A stretch of DNA of 64,000 nt, taken from positions 10,963,956 to 11,027,955 of the forward strand of contig NC_091378.1 in assembly GCF_038502225.1 (NCBI RefSeq), given 5' to 3'. This document shows, in pieces, positions 62,377-64,000 of this stretch. The stretch comes from Cherax quadricarinatus (lineage: Eukaryota; Arthropoda; Malacostraca; Decapoda; Parastacidae). The notes beneath the pieces are model-generated. The model worked only from the letters and a program-made list of their open reading frames with translations. It was not told the DNA's origin and made no database searches. The position numbers and the translations under genes were made by a program. Positions within the stretch are counted from its first letter, which is position 1. The number at the start of each line of letters is the position of its first letter.

Positions 62377-64000
62377 TCAAATAGTCAATGAGAGAGTCCG
62401 GATGAAAGGTGGATCCATCAGCGAGAAGGGAAGGTAAAGAGAGCAGCAGAGCAAAGATGACCGAGGTAAATTCTGCGTGCTCGTTGATAAAGTGGGCAGT
62501 CTAACAATGTGGCTGACCGATAATGGAACCTGACAATTCTCAGAGGAGCAGGGCGCCTCTCCACAAGAGATCCACGAGCAAGACGAGTATGGCCAATGCG
62601 AAGGCGGGAGAGAGTAGTCTCCCAACCTCGACACTGGTGACAAGAAGATGGCCAGTAACCTATACTCAGTTTAATAGAACAAAGTTTGTTATTGAGCAGA
62701 GTAGACCAACGTTGTTGCCAACGAGTGTGAAGGTAAGTAGCTATTACAGCAAAATAGTCCGGAAATGGAACACCTCTACATGAAATTGGTAGATCATGTA
62801 CTGCTGACCGCACAGCAGTGTGCCTGTTCATTGCCCTGTACGTCAACATGACCAGGGACCCAACAAAAAACTATCTTCATGCTTGGTAGAGATACGATGT
62901 AGCCAAAGTTGTATGCGGAGAACTAGAGGGTGAGGTGTATCAAATTTCTGTATAGCCTGTAGAGCACTAAGGGAGTCAGAACCACAAATGATGACAGGCA
63001 TAGATGCGATACAAATAAGTGCTGCAAGAATGGCATACAATTCAGCAGTAAAATTGCTAGCCAAAAATAATAAATGCCCTCGCACGACGCTGTCCGGAAA
63101 CACTGCTGTGAATCAGATGCCATTAGAAGATTTAGAGCCATCTGTGTACATGGCAATGGCATGAAAATGAGAGTCAAAGTGGAGAAAAAGAGCGGAAAGC
63201 CACCGTAGGCAGTTGGGCTTTCGAGCAAGGGAGTGAGAACAAACAGACCTGAACAGCTGGAACTTCCCAGGGGGGTAGGGAAAAGTGAGATGCTACATGA
63301 ACATATAAAGGCGGTAATTGAAGGGAAGACAAGAGCGAATGTAGGCAAAGAGAAGGGACGGAGCAAACGGGCGGCGAACCAATAAAGAATGTCTACTAAT
63401 ATCAGTGACCATTCTATAAATGGAAGGTTTGCAGAGATCACGAGAGCGTACATAGTAGCGAAGGCAATGGGCATCAAGGTGATCAGACAAGGATGGAACA
63501 TTCACTTCTGCATAGAGGCTCTCAACAGGGGAAGAGCGAAAAGCACCAAGGCATAAACGTAATCCTTGGTGATGGATGGGGTTAAAGCTAGAGTAGCAGG
63601 AGAGGCCACTGAAAAGAGCTGGTCACCATAATCGAGTTTTGATAAAATGAGGGCTGAATGTAGGCGAAGGAGAGTTCGACGATCAGCCCCCCGCCCCCCC
63701 CCCCCCATGAAAGATGAGCAAGGGTTTTAAGAAGGTTCAGCCGGCTGTGACAAGTTGCCTTTAGAGGTGATGTGGAGTTTCCAGGATAACCTACGGTTAA
63801 AGAGAAGGCCTAGAAACCTGATTATCATGTTCAGGGATACGGGAGCCATCGAGGTACAAAGAATGATGGGAGATGTCAGAGCATCTAGTGAAAGTAATTT
63901 GGCGAGTTTTTGTACTGGAAAATTTAAACCCGTTCGCGGTGGCCCAATTGGAAACCACTGTCGACCGCATGCTGGAGAGAAACTAATGAGGTCACAGTCA
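62377..64000 (-). pseudogene. I-7 ORF2 fragment (RT end, RNase H, C-terminus), 5' end outside window
   Basis: Pieces: WSTLLNNKLCSIKLSIGYWPSSCHQCRGWETTLSRL (62580-62720), RNase H GPWSC and LYAILAALICIASMPV (62860-63060), NVPSLSDHLDAHCLRYYVRSRDL (63430-63505), ADRRTLLRLHSALILSKLDYGDQL (63600-63690). Several small deletions and frameshifts. Confidence 0.78.

Larger units (their letters stand above)
62147..64000 (-). mobile_element. I-7: I-clade LINE 3' part, continues beyond the window
   Basis: Tail, 3' UTR with GCTAAGCCACAAGAGC, C-terminal domain, RNase H and RT to the right edge, same orientation as all other copies. A C run near 63688-63705 interrupts the RT thumb. Confidence 0.85.

Overview
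The window looks like a repeat-saturated stretch of a large animal genome. The mix of element types (I-clade LINEs with RNase H, CR1-like LINEs, Penelope-like elements, BEL/Pao, Tigger, hAT) and the style of the repeats suggest an arthropod, most likely a decapod crustacean. That placement is inference from repeat content. I found no host protein-coding gene, rRNA or convincing tRNA that I can defend. Nearly every open frame belongs to a mobile element.

Layout. 1-2322 is the end of a CR1-like LINE (LINE-A) whose octamer tail abuts an interrupted BEL/Pao LTR retrotransposon (2323 to about 7240, with LTR-like sequence beyond). 9140-13790 holds the 3' end of one LINE-B and then an almost complete LINE-B (ORF1 with zinc fingers; ORF2 with endonuclease and RT). 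14060-15465 holds LINE debris with a solo Penelope terminal unit inserted in it. 15680-20936 contains two different Penelope-like elements (PLE-1, PLE-2), each arranged as a head-to-head inverted pair, followed by a PLE-3 terminal unit. 20937-22821 is a LINE-A fragment interrupted by a small hAT transposon.

22822-60419 is dominated by one family of I-clade (Nimb-like) LINEs, all on the minus strand. Matching target-site duplications show that 28560-60419 is a Russian doll: element I-1 (47137-53742, about 6.6 kb, full length) sits in I-2, which sits in I-3, which sits in I-4, which sits in the degraded I-5. I-4 also carries a fold-back PLE (29897-31944) with a 13-bp duplication. I-3 carries an unclassified 3.6-kb insert that itself holds a complete Tigger transposon with an intact 598-residue transposase. 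I-6 (22822-27979) and I-7 (62147 to the window end) are further copies of the same family on the same strand.

The parts act as independent selfish elements: the I-clade, LINE-A and LINE-B elements encode nucleic-acid-binding ORF1 and/or endonuclease-RT proteins, the PLEs encode RT plus GIY-YIG endonuclease, the BEL element encodes Gag-Pro-Pol, and Tigger and hAT encode DDE-type transposases. Most copies are damaged. The Tigger ORF is undamaged, and I-1 ORF1 is intact while its ORF2 has one visible homopolymer frameshift.
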